Source: Chlamydiota bacterium (GTDB lineage: Bacteria; Chlamydiota; Chlamydiia; Chlamydiales; Rhabdochlamydiaceae). Taken from it: 15,925 bases of DNA. The notes under the pieces were generated by a model. The model was not told the DNA's origin and made no database searches. It saw only the letters and a program-made list of their open reading frames with translations. Location of the stretch: the NCBI GenBank assembly GCA_023265495.1, contig JAHFTP010000014.1, forward strand, positions 1 to 15,925. The letters run 5' to 3'. The position numbers were made by a program, and so were the translations under genes. Shown one piece after another: positions 1 through 6,891 of the stretch (the first letter of the stretch is position 1; each line of letters starts with the position of its first letter).

Positions 1-1106
1 TGGAAAAGATTGTAACGCTTTGCAGAAAAAAAGCAGATTTCCTCGGCTACCGAGAGCATCCGTACGACGCCCTCTTAGACCTCTATGAACCGGACATGAG
101 AGTGTCGTTTCTCTCTCCTTTATTTCAGAGGCTGCAGCCGGCGCTGACGTCTCTTGTAGCACAAATCCAAGCCAAGCCTAAAGCGCCTCACGATTTTCTC
201 TATAAACACTACAGCTTCGCTCAGCAGATGCGTTTTTCCCATGTCCTATTGCAAGGCATGGGCTTTTCCGATGCGACCAGCAGGTTAGATATTACCTCTC
301 ATCCTTTTTGTGTGCCCATACACCCTACGGACACGCGCCTTACAACACGGGTCCACACGGAACATCTAACGAGCAATATATTCTCCGTCATCCATGAGGG
401 GGGCCACGGCATCTACAATCAGCAACTACCGATAGAGTACTACGGAACACCTCTTTGCGAATCGGTCTCACTAGGTGTTGATGAGAGCCAATCTCGATTT
501 TGGGAGACGCGCATGGGGCGGAGTTTACCCTTTTGGAAGCATTTTTATCCCCAGCTGCAAAAAGAATTTACTGAGCAGCTATCTTCTGTGAGCTTAGAAG
601 ACTTTTATAGAGCTATTAACCACGTAGAGCCCTCTTTCATCCGCGTTGAAGCGGACGAGGTTACCTACTGTCTCCACGTCATCCTACGCTTCGAACTAGA
701 AAAAGCCCTCATCGACGGCTCTCTTAAAGTACAAGAGCTGCCAGACGCTTGGAATGCCAAGATGAAAGAATACCTTTCTCTCTCCCCTAAGTCAGATAAA
801 GACGGATGTCTGCAAGACATCCACTGGGCGATGGGAGGAATAGGATATTTTCCTACCTATGCCCTAGGCAATCTTTACGCAGCCCAGTTTTTCACCGTCT
901 TCGAAAAGGAGCATTTTAACTGGCAGGAGAGGGTAGCAAAGGGGGATTTATCCTTTATCCGTCTATGGCTTAAAGAACATATCCATCAATATGGGCGGCA
1001 ATATACCCCCTCCGATCTGATCAAAAAAATTACCGGGAAACCCCTAGATGAGACGGCTTTCCTCAGCTACCTAAATGGCAAATACCAAAAACTTTATTCA
1101 TTTTAG
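1..1106 (+). CDS. M32 family metallocarboxypeptidase (thermostable carboxypeptidase 1 type), 5' end outside the window
   Basis: A zinc carboxypeptidase that trims residues from peptide C-termini in the cytoplasm, probably for peptide recycling. The frame is open from base 3, so the gene starts outside the window; 367 residues are visible against roughly 500 for the family. The segment before the first internal ATG (base 96), including YREHPYDALLDLYEP, is typical M32 sequence, so that ATG is not the start. The zinc site HEGGH is at bases 393-407, and the third-ligand motif DESQSRFWE follows about 25 residues later. Many relatives have HESQSR there, so His is Asp here, but the ligand Glu is kept. 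The C-terminal block (YGRQYTPSDLIKKITG, then a LDETAFLSYL-like end) is also typical. No terminator is visible before the downstream fic promoter. Family assignment is secure; physiological substrate is unknown. Confidence 0.93.
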   Translation, partial: EKIVTLCRKKADFLGYREHPYDALLDLYEPDMRVSFLSPLFQRLQPALTSLVAQIQAKPKAPHDFLYKHYSFAQQMRFSHVLLQGMGFSDATSRLDITSHPFCVPIHPTDTRLTTRVHTEHLTSNIFSVIHEGGHGIYNQQLPIEYYGTPLCESVSLGVDESQSRFWETRMGRSLPFWKHFYPQLQKEFTEQLSSVSLEDFYRAINHVEPSFIRVEADEVTYCLHVILRFELEKALIDGSLKVQELPDAWNAKMKEYLSLSPKSDKDGCLQDIHWAMGGIGYFPTYALGNLYAAQFFTVFEKEHFNWQERVAKGDLSFIRLWLKEHIHQYGRQYTPSDLIKKITGKPLDETAFLSYLNGKYQKLYSF

Positions 1107-1233
1107 TTATCGGCCAAAAAAATCTGTTATCGGCCAAAAAACCTTGAGATTTGGCCGTATTTCAGATAAAATTGGCCGTATAAGGGTAAATAGGACAAAT
1201 ATATGCAGTCCAGAGCTAAGAAACTGGCCGTAT
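1106..1233 (+). promoter_or_regulatory. Array of phased GGCC boxes: probable operator of the fic gene
   Basis: Between the M32 stop and the fic start there are two direct copies of TTATCGGCCAA (1107-1117 and 1127-1137), followed by two copies of the opposite orientation, TTGGCCGTAT (1151-1160 and 1172-1181). A fifth copy, CTGGCCGTAT (1224-1233), lies inside the first codons of fic. The GGCC cores of the first four are 20, 21 and 21 bases apart, close to two helical turns, so a regulator would meet them on one face of the DNA. Boxes 3 and 4 sit in the spacer and at the downstream edge of a predicted promoter. The winged-helix N-terminus of the Fic protein is the obvious candidate binder; that is inference. 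Confidence 0.7.
1144..1172 (+). promoter_or_regulatory. Probable sigma70-type promoter of fic
   Basis: TTGAGA at 1144-1149 and TAAAAT at 1167-1172 are separated by 17 bases, close to the consensus for the major sigma factor. A GGCC box fills part of the spacer and another begins at the last base of the -10 element, so occupancy would block transcription. Start of transcription would fall near 1179, leaving a leader of about 24 bases. Confidence 0.45.
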
Positions 1234-2555
1234 TGCACCAGGTCAGTCAGGAGGCAGAACCTATCAGTTTGCAAGAATTACTTGCAAAACTGGGAGGCAA
1301 TTATCCTGAAAGGAGTGTAAGGCGTTGGCTTTCTGAGATGGTAAAAGAAGGACTAGTTGAGAAACTCGGAAAGAAGCGCGCTACCAGATATAAAGTCATC
1401 CAACGAGCTAGTCGCCACACCGGCACTGTCAGTAGTTGTTTTGGACTGGAGAGTGAAAAAACACTTGAGAAAGTACGACTACCGCTTTACCAAAGAGCTC
1501 CTGTCACATACAAAGATGATTGGGTAAATAGCTATGAGCCCAATAGCACTTTTTACATTCCTTTAGAATTAAGACACCAACTACACAAAGCAGGCAAACG
1601 CTCTAAACTGGAAGACCCTGCCGGAACCTATGCGCATCAAATTTTTAATCGCTTGCTTATCGATCTGTCCTACAATTCTTCAAGGCTAGAAGGCAACACC
1701 TATTCTCTGCTAGACACCCAGAAGCTTCTTCTTGAAGGATCTAGTGCTGAAGGAAAACTTGACGAAGAGAGAACTATGATTTTAAATCATAAAGAGGCCA
1801 TTCGTTATTTGGTAGATAATGCACCTAGATTGGGAATGAATCATCAAACCATTTTTACGCTACACTATCTTCTCTCCGATGGATTGCTAGAGTTTCGCTA
1901 TGCGGGAAAAATTAGAGACTACGGAGTTCGCATAGGAGGGTCCACTTATATCCCCTTTGAAAACCCTAACCAATTACAAACCTGCCTCGATACTATTATT
2001 CACAAAGCTTCCTTAATTGAAGATCCCTATGAACAGAGCCTATTCTTACTTGTTCATATCACCTATTTACAAGCTTTTTTAGATGTAAATAAACGCACTG
2101 CACGTCTCTGTGCGAACATTTCTCTTATTAAAAATAATTTGGTTCCTTTGTCATTTAATGATGTGGAAAGAGAAGATTATATTTCTGCAGTACTAGCTAT
2201 TTATGAGTTACAAGACATACATCCACTTCTCGACTTATATGTATTCTCCTATATGCGAACTTGTGCGCAATATGACTCAACCGTGAAATCCATAGGATTT
2301 GATGAGATACGCGTACGCTATAGACAGCAGCGCAGAGCTATTATTCGCGATATCATCTTGAACGAGCTAGTGGGAAAAGTCTTAGAGGAATACATCTCTT
2401 CTAAAACGGTTCAACTAGTGGAAAAAGAAGATCAAGACGCTTTCATCGAAGATATTAGAGAAGACCTAACAGGAATAGATCTGATCCGGATTGCCGGTCT
2501 TGGCGTTACTCCAGATCAGTTAAAAAATTGGATTGATGCGCAAGAACGTGAATAG
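1203..2555 (+). CDS. Fic-family protein with N-terminal winged helix and atypical active-site motif
   Basis: Fic domains normally transfer AMP or other nucleotide parts to protein hydroxyls. Residues about 1-65 look like a winged helix (the stretch SLQELLAKLGG, then SVRRWLSEMVKEGLVEK), suggesting DNA binding. The motif SSRLEGN at 159-165 fits the inhibitory (S/T)xxxE(G/N) helix placed N-terminal to the core. The catalytic block is at 290-301 (bases 2070-2105) and reads QAFLDVNKRTAR, where the classic form is HPFxDGNKRTAR: the catalytic His is Gln and the first Gly is Val. Asp, Asn, Lys and Arg are kept. I believe a subfamily with QxFxDVNKR exists, so this may be a lineage trait, not decay. 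The ORF is intact, has its own promoter and operator boxes, and ends inside a small palindrome (2553-2566). AMPylation activity is doubtful; a regulatory role is possible. Confidence 0.88.
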   Translation: MQSRAKKLAVLHQVSQEAEPISLQELLAKLGGNYPERSVRRWLSEMVKEGLVEKLGKKRATRYKVIQRASRHTGTVSSCFGLESEKTLEKVRLPLYQRAPVTYKDDWVNSYEPNSTFYIPLELRHQLHKAGKRSKLEDPAGTYAHQIFNRLLIDLSYNSSRLEGNTYSLLDTQKLLLEGSSAEGKLDEERTMILNHKEAIRYLVDNAPRLGMNHQTIFTLHYLLSDGLLEFRYAGKIRDYGVRIGGSTYIPFENPNQLQTCLDTIIHKASLIEDPYEQSLFLLVHITYLQAFLDVNKRTARLCANISLIKNNLVPLSFNDVEREDYISAVLAIYELQDIHPLLDLYVFSYMRTCAQYDSTVKSIGFDEIRVRYRQQRRAIIRDIILNELVGKVLEEYISSKTVQLVEKEDQDAFIEDIREDLTGIDLIRIAGLGVTPDQLKNWIDAQERE

Positions 2556-2593
2556 GCTTTAGCCTAGGAGTTTCCAGATGTTCTTGCATGGAC

Positions 2594-2625
2594 AAAAAAA
2601 CCCTTAAAGGAGCAACCTTTAAGGG
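2594..2625 (-). terminator. Rho-independent terminator of the rplM-rpsI operon
   Basis: A perfect 10-bp stem (2601-2610 with 2616-2625, 5-base loop) is followed on the minus strand by seven T (2594-2600). It lies about 30 bases past the rpsI stop. On the plus strand no T-run follows, so it serves the minus-strand operon and not fic. Confidence 0.88.
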
Positions 2626-2656
2626 CATAAGAGGGAGAAAAAAGTATCGTAAAATC

Positions 2657-3049
2657 TTAACGTTTGGAGAACTGGAAGCGTTTTCTCGCACCAGCGCGTC
2701 CGTATTTCTTACGTTCTCTCTTACGAGAGTCTCTTGTTAAGAAACCGGCTACTTTTTGTTCGGGTCTTCTTTCTTCATCATCTTGGACGAGGGCTCTGGC
2801 AATTCCGAGGCGGGTAGCCACTGCTTGGCCTTCAATTCCCCCACCTTTTACTCTGACAATAAGATCATACTTATCAAAAGATAAGTTACTCGTCTTAAAA
2901 GGAGCGAGTATTGTGTCTCTTTGGAGAGTGCTTGGAAAATACTCTTCGAACTTCTTTCCATTTACATCCACTTTTCCCGATCCCGGTCTAACACGAACGG
3001 AGGATACCGCAGTTTTTCTTCTTCCGACACCAATTGTTTCTTTTTGCAT
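2657..3049 (-). CDS. rpsI: 30S ribosomal protein S9
   Basis: Small-subunit ribosomal protein whose C-terminal tail reaches the P-site tRNA. The sequence has the S9 signature near the N-terminus (GVGRRKTAVSSVRVRPGSGK), the central VKGGGIEGQAVATRLGIARAL block and the typical basic end GRAGARKRFQFSKR. I chose the ATG at 3047-3049, giving 130 residues, the usual family length, with GAG a few bases upstream. A frame extension to a TTG at 3061 would add four residues (MRFT) but has no better ribosome site. It lies 25 bases after rplM and is surely cotranscribed with it; L13-S9 pairing is the standard bacterial arrangement. A terminator follows. Confidence 0.97.
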   Translation of the reverse strand: MQKETIGVGRRKTAVSSVRVRPGSGKVDVNGKKFEEYFPSTLQRDTILAPFKTSNLSFDKYDLIVRVKGGGIEGQAVATRLGIARALVQDDEERRPEQKVAGFLTRDSRKRERKKYGRAGARKRFQFSKR

Positions 3050-3074
3050 AGTAAATCTCAACCCTTCAAAATGT

Positions 3075-3527
3075 TTAAATGGACGCTATGGCAGGTGTTT
3101 GTGCCTGCATATCGTGTTTCTCTCCAGCATATATTCTTAGCTTTTTCATTTGTGCTTCAGTAAGACGAGTTTTTGGCATCATCCCCTTCACAGCATGGCG
3201 TATGATATAGTCAGGCTTTCTATCTTTCATAACGCGATAGGGGATTTCTCTCATTCCACTCATAGCGCCTGTATGGTATCGATAGATTTTCTGCGCTTCT
3301 TTTGCGCCGGTTACCTTAATTTTCTCTGCATTAATCACAACTACTCCATCTCCCGTATCAACGTGAGAGGTAAAAGTGACTTTGTGTTTTCCTCGTAGTA
3401 TCTTTGCCACCTCAGCTGCAAAACGACCAAGAGTCTTGCCAGCGGCATCTAATATAAACCACTTCCTCGCGGAAACAGCTTCTTCTTTAGTGAGGAGAAT
3501 ACTCGTATTTTTCTTTGCGTTCTTCAT
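3075..3527 (-). CDS. rplM: 50S ribosomal protein L13
   Basis: Early-assembling large-subunit protein. It is recognisable from ARKWFILDAAGKTLGR near residue 20, then HVDTGDGVVVINAEKIKVTGAK, and from the C-terminal half with IPYRVMKDRKPDYIIRHAVKGMMPK. The length of 150 residues is normal. It starts with ATG at 3527, with a modest AGG ribosome site about 8 bases upstream. The first 15 or so residues (MKNAKKNTSILLTKEE) extend beyond the E. coli start, which to my memory is common in Chlamydiae. It is the first gene of the two-gene L13-S9 operon, with a recognisable promoter about 45-75 bases upstream. Confidence 0.97.
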   Translation of the reverse strand: MKNAKKNTSILLTKEEAVSARKWFILDAAGKTLGRFAAEVAKILRGKHKVTFTSHVDTGDGVVVINAEKIKVTGAKEAQKIYRYHTGAMSGMREIPYRVMKDRKPDYIIRHAVKGMMPKTRLTEAQMKKLRIYAGEKHDMQAQTPAIASI

Positions 3528-3575
3528 GATGTTGCCTAAAAAATTTCTCGTTAACTTTAATTAAATAAAGACAAG

Positions 3576-3604
3576 AGGATACAACTTCACCTGTTTTTTG
3601 CCAA
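3576..3604 (-). promoter_or_regulatory. Probable promoter of rplM-rpsI
   Basis: Read on the minus strand, TTGGCA (3599-3604) and TATCCT (3576-3581) are separated by 17 bases, a good match to a sigma70-type promoter. Transcription would start near 3569, giving a leader of about 40 bases before the rplM ATG. Confidence 0.45.
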
Positions 3605-3844
3605 TGCATTTATTGAACCATCAAAAGAAAAAAGAAAAGCTCCCACTTACCTCTAAGGCCGGGGTCCCCCAGCAAAATGTTTTACTCTAAATAACGCCCT
3701 TTCAGATAAATCCTATTTGACTGATAATAAGCCATATATACTCAATCACCTCTTACTATATGCAAATGAACAAAGCATAAGTTCCCTTGCCAAAAGATGG
3801 GCATTTCAAGTAAACTTCGCCTCAAAAATCTTTTTTTCAATAAG

Positions 3845-5206
3845 ATGACTATGAGACAGCTAAACACTTTTTTTATAAGAACTTACGGATGCCAGATGAA
3901 TGAGCTCGACTCAGAGATCATGATCGGGCAGCTAGAGAAACGCGGCCTTCGAAAAATCGAAGAAGAAGAGGACGCAGACCTCCTTATTTTTAACACCTGC
4001 TCCATCCGGGACCTGGCGGAGAGGAAAGTCATGGGCAAGCTAGGACAGCTGGGCAGATGCAAAACAAAACGGAGCGTCATTGGAGTTACCGGGTGTATGG
4101 CCAACGCCAAAAAGGACTCCCTATTTAGAAAGCTGCCTCATATCGACTTTGTTTTAGGGACGAATAACATCAGCAATTTGAATCAAGTGTTAGATGAAGT
4201 ATTAGAAACGGGCCGCCAAACCATAAAAACGGATGACGCCTTTGAGGAAAATTTAGACTACCTCATCGCAAAAAGAGAGGATCCCGTTAAAGCTTACGTC
4301 TCCATCATTCGCGGCTGTGACAAATTTTGCACCTATTGCGTCGTTCCCTATACGAGGGGACAAGAAGTCTCTCGCTCCCCGGAGAGCATCATAGAAGAGT
4401 GTAAGCTCCTTGTCCAAAAAGGGTATAAGGAGATCACCCTCTTAGGACAAAATGTAAACAGCTATGGGAAAGACCGGCGTGAGTGGAGCACCCTATTTCA
4501 CGACCTCCTCTACCAACTAGATAAGATTAGCGGATTAGAAAGGGTTCGCTTCATGACAAGCCATCCGGTTGACATCACAACAGAGCTTATGCATGCCATA
4601 CGCGACCTGCCCTCCGTTTGTGAATTTGTCCACTTCCCTATCCAGGCAGGCTCAAATAGGATCCTAAAGAAAATGCATAGGATCTACACAAAAGAGCTTT
4701 ATCTAGAAAAAGTAGCTCAACTAAGAGAAATTGTTCCCGATGTGTCTCTCGGCACAGATATCATCGTGGGATTCCCTACAGAGACAGAAGAAGAATTTCA
4801 AGAGACTTTTGATGTGTTTGAGCAGATACGCTATTCTGTCGCCTTTATTTTTGCATACAGCGCAAGGAAAGGCACCCCTGCTTTCCGTTGGAAAGATGAC
4901 ATCCCCGAAGAGGTCAAAAATGAAAGGCTCCAAAGGCTTCTCACCTTACACAGCACCATTTGTACGGAAGAGAGAAATGCCCTTCTCGGTACAGAAGTAG
5001 AAGTTCTTGTGGAAAGAAGAGCTAGAGAAGAAAAACATCTTATTAAGGGTAGAACAAGGTGCTGGAAGAATGTCGTTTTCACCGGCGACGATGCAATGAT
5101 CGGCACATTACAACGGATAAAAGTGCATAGCTTCAGCCACCAAACTCTCATTGGAGATCTGGTCACTTCTTGTGAGCGCCCTTCAAGCTTATGTGTAGTT
5201 TCATAG
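3845..5206 (+). CDS. miaB: tRNA-2-methylthio-N6-dimethylallyladenosine synthase MiaB
   Basis: Radical-SAM enzyme that adds a methylthio group to i6A37 of tRNAs reading UNN codons, using two iron-sulfur clusters. Numbered from the chosen start, the N-terminal domain carries the auxiliary-cluster cysteines C16 (TYGCQMN), C52 (NTCSIRD) and C84 (TGCMA). The radical-SAM CxxxCxxC is at C158, C162 and C165 (GCDKFCTYC). A TRAM-like tRNA-binding domain ends the protein (from about residue 375). YGCQMNELDSE and the RTRCWKNVVF-type end mark MiaB rather than MtaB. The frame opens at an ATG at 3797, but its 16 extra residues (MGISSKLRLKNLFFNK) look unrelated to the family; ATGs at 3845 and 3851 fit better. 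None has a strong Shine-Dalgarno sequence. It converges on the next gene through a shared terminator. Confidence 0.95.
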   Translation: MTMRQLNTFFIRTYGCQMNELDSEIMIGQLEKRGLRKIEEEEDADLLIFNTCSIRDLAERKVMGKLGQLGRCKTKRSVIGVTGCMANAKKDSLFRKLPHIDFVLGTNNISNLNQVLDEVLETGRQTIKTDDAFEENLDYLIAKREDPVKAYVSIIRGCDKFCTYCVVPYTRGQEVSRSPESIIEECKLLVQKGYKEITLLGQNVNSYGKDRREWSTLFHDLLYQLDKISGLERVRFMTSHPVDITTELMHAIRDLPSVCEFVHFPIQAGSNRILKKMHRIYTKELYLEKVAQLREIVPDVSLGTDIIVGFPTETEEEFQETFDVFEQIRYSVAFIFAYSARKGTPAFRWKDDIPEEVKNERLQRLLTLHSTICTEERNALLGTEVEVLVERRAREEKHLIKGRTRCWKNVVFTGDDAMIGTLQRIKVHSFSHQTLIGDLVTSCERPSSLCVVS

Positions 5207-5207
5207 A

Positions 5208-5250
5208 AGAAAAAGGCCCCCTCACTGTTCTAGGAGGCCTTTTCGTTTTG
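5208..5250. terminator. Bidirectional terminator between miaB and the membrane protein gene
   Basis: AAAAGGCC (5211-5218) pairs with GGCCTTTT (5236-5243), with two more GC pairs inside after one mismatch. T-rich tracts follow on both strands (TTTTCGTTTTG on plus; TTTTTCTTCT on minus). It sits exactly between two convergent genes. Confidence 0.75.
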
Positions 5251-5787
5251 TTAAGATTTTCTTAGAACTTTAGCCATTGCAAGTCCTGCTAAGAACCAAG
5301 CAATGATAATATCTAAAATAAGAAAGATCGAATAGGCAGGGGAAAATCCTTTCCAGATCCATCCCGGAACAACGCCTAGCCAAGCGACTAAGAAACCAAC
5401 GCCTGTGATGAAAAGAACCTTCTTTCCATATTTCAGTCCTTTGGTTCTCAGCAGAAGGCATGTGATGGCGTAGGCACCGATAAATTGTGTGATAAAAGCA
5501 AATACCATAGATAGCCCTACAGGTCTCATGCCATGTGCCTCCACGGCTGCATGGACAACAGGGCCTTCCATATAGAGTTTTTCTGCAAAGGCTCTATCTG
5601 AATCCCGTCCCATAGAGGGGAGCATATACACTCCATTTTCTGGGGCATTCTCCTTAAAGGCTTCGACCATGGCTGCTGGATCTTTAAATGTTTTTGCAGG
5701 AACTCCTACTGCCACCCACGAAAACCAAGACCATAAAAAAACAATTACAGCCCCAACTAATGAGGCTTTCATTTTCAGTGCTCTCAT
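5251..5787 (-). CDS. Conserved membrane protein, four predicted transmembrane helices, function unknown
   Basis: I do not assign a named family. Hydrophobic segments are at about residues 9-29, 90-113, 123-145 and 150-172. Between the first and second lies a soluble loop of about 60 residues containing FKENAPENGVYMLPS and a conserved-looking MEGPVVHAAVEAHGMRP. The protein ends with a short basic tail (KVLRKS), consistent with the positive-inside rule. Single-gene unit: a good ribosome site (AGGAG, 5 bases before the ATG at 5787) decides the start, and the bidirectional terminator follows the stop closely. I recall similar small membrane proteins in several Gram-negative bacteria, all of unknown role. 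It lies in the inner membrane by prediction; the periplasmic side would hold the long loop if the N-terminus is cytoplasmic. Confidence 0.82.
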   Translation of the reverse strand: MRALKMKASLVGAVIVFLWSWFSWVAVGVPAKTFKDPAAMVEAFKENAPENGVYMLPSMGRDSDRAFAEKLYMEGPVVHAAVEAHGMRPVGLSMVFAFITQFIGAYAITCLLLRTKGLKYGKKVLFITGVGFLVAWLGVVPGWIWKGFSPAYSIFLILDIIIAWFLAGLAMAKVLRKS

Positions 5788-5846
5788 ACTGACTCCTAGC
5801 TAGTTATATACTTCTAGTATTTGTTTATACATAAATAATCTTTAAA

Positions 5847-6890
5847 ATGGTAAAGAAAAGATTTTCCCTCTATAATACCTCTAAGGCAACCTATAAGATT
5901 ACTATAATGACAAAAACAATTTTCAGTCCTATTAATGGATTACAAGAAATTTTCACCTTCCATGCAACAAAGACCATTCCCGTTGCAACTAGAAGGGTTG
6001 AAGAGCCCCCTTGCCTAGATGTCATTACTCCCTATTTTTCCATCCCTACCGCCACCAGAGCGCAAAACATTTTCCAGGAGCACTCCGTCCAAAGCAGAAA
6101 AAAATGGTTAGCCCAAGCCTCTTTATGGAAAAAATGCCAATTTCTTCTGTCAGAGGGGGTGGATTTTCTACTAGATAAGGCATTTTCTGAGCCTTATGAG
6201 CTAGACATCCACGACATCTGCCCCCCTAGAGAGCTCCATGTCTATCAGCTGCCGGAGCCTCCTTTTACCTCGCACGAAGCCCCCAGATGTTTATTCCTAG
6301 CCGGGGAGCCTACATTGCTCGATCAAGATACTCCACCCTGTCTATTACGGGATAGCCAGGGCGAAAGTCTATCTGTCCTTCAAAATCAGGAAAAGATTCT
6401 TTCCTTTGTTGCAAAGAGCCTCCCTCAAAAAGGAATCATCAAAATGGATCCAAGTGGACTGCTCTACTTATATATCGCACCTTCCTACCAGGCAGAAAAA
6501 CTATTACCCTTTCTTGTCCCCCACCAAGAGTTTAGACAACATACGCATGAATATATCTATCACCCCTTAGGGATACAGTGTCCTATTACCCTTCCATCAG
6601 AAACGCATAAATGTAAGAATTTGGGGATAGAAAAAGAAATCGGCAAAGAGATTCCCTTCTCTGTAAGGGGAGCTTTTGAGGCAGTGACAGAATCGGATTC
6701 TCTCACAGAAAAGGCTTGGTTTTTAGAGCTTGAATGCCTCGAGCTCCACGAGCTTCGAGAATATTACCTTCTTCCAGGCAAACTACAAGGTCACCCCTTC
6801 CCCGTCACTTTATTGCTTAAGAAAAGACATTCCCTCCAAGCCCCTGACAAAAAGCTCTTTCGACTTAACGTATCTTGCTTTGTAGCCTAG
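5847..6890 (+). CDS. Unrecognised protein, probably chlamydia-specific
   Basis: I do not recognise this protein. The ORF of 347 residues is long, intact and in ordinary codon usage, so it is likely real. No signal peptide, membrane helix or catalytic motif is apparent. The composition is rich in Pro, Leu and Glu, with Cys scattered through (CLDV, DICPPRE, PPCLL, IQCPIT, HKCKN, LECLELHE). The C-terminal third (from about residue 270, beginning SVRGAFEAVTESDSLTEKAWFLELE) looks like a compact mixed alpha/beta segment. The start is uncertain: ATG at 5847 is the first, but a second ATG at 5907 (MTKTIFSPI) lies 30 bases after a TATAAT at 5871-5876 and could be the true one. It is divergent from the membrane protein gene and convergent with ligA, with one base between the stops. 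Confidence 0.75.
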   Translation: MVKKRFSLYNTSKATYKITIMTKTIFSPINGLQEIFTFHATKTIPVATRRVEEPPCLDVITPYFSIPTATRAQNIFQEHSVQSRKKWLAQASLWKKCQFLLSEGVDFLLDKAFSEPYELDIHDICPPRELHVYQLPEPPFTSHEAPRCLFLAGEPTLLDQDTPPCLLRDSQGESLSVLQNQEKILSFVAKSLPQKGIIKMDPSGLLYLYIAPSYQAEKLLPFLVPHQEFRQHTHEYIYHPLGIQCPITLPSETHKCKNLGIEKEIGKEIPFSVRGAFEAVTESDSLTEKAWFLELECLELHELREYYLLPGKLQGHPFPVTLLLKKRHSLQAPDKKLFRLNVSCFVA

Positions 6891-6891
6891 C

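Noticed and set aside
1075..1320. Open frame overlapping the end of the M32 gene and the start of fic
   Set aside because: It spans the operator repeats and has unlikely composition. The fic frame with its domains explains the region.
2664..3564. Plus-strand open frames opposite rpsI and rplM
   Set aside because: They are antisense shadows of two certain ribosomal protein genes.
3717..3742. TTGACT and TATACT as a miaB promoter
   Set aside because: The spacer is only 14 bases, too short for a normal sigma70-type promoter.
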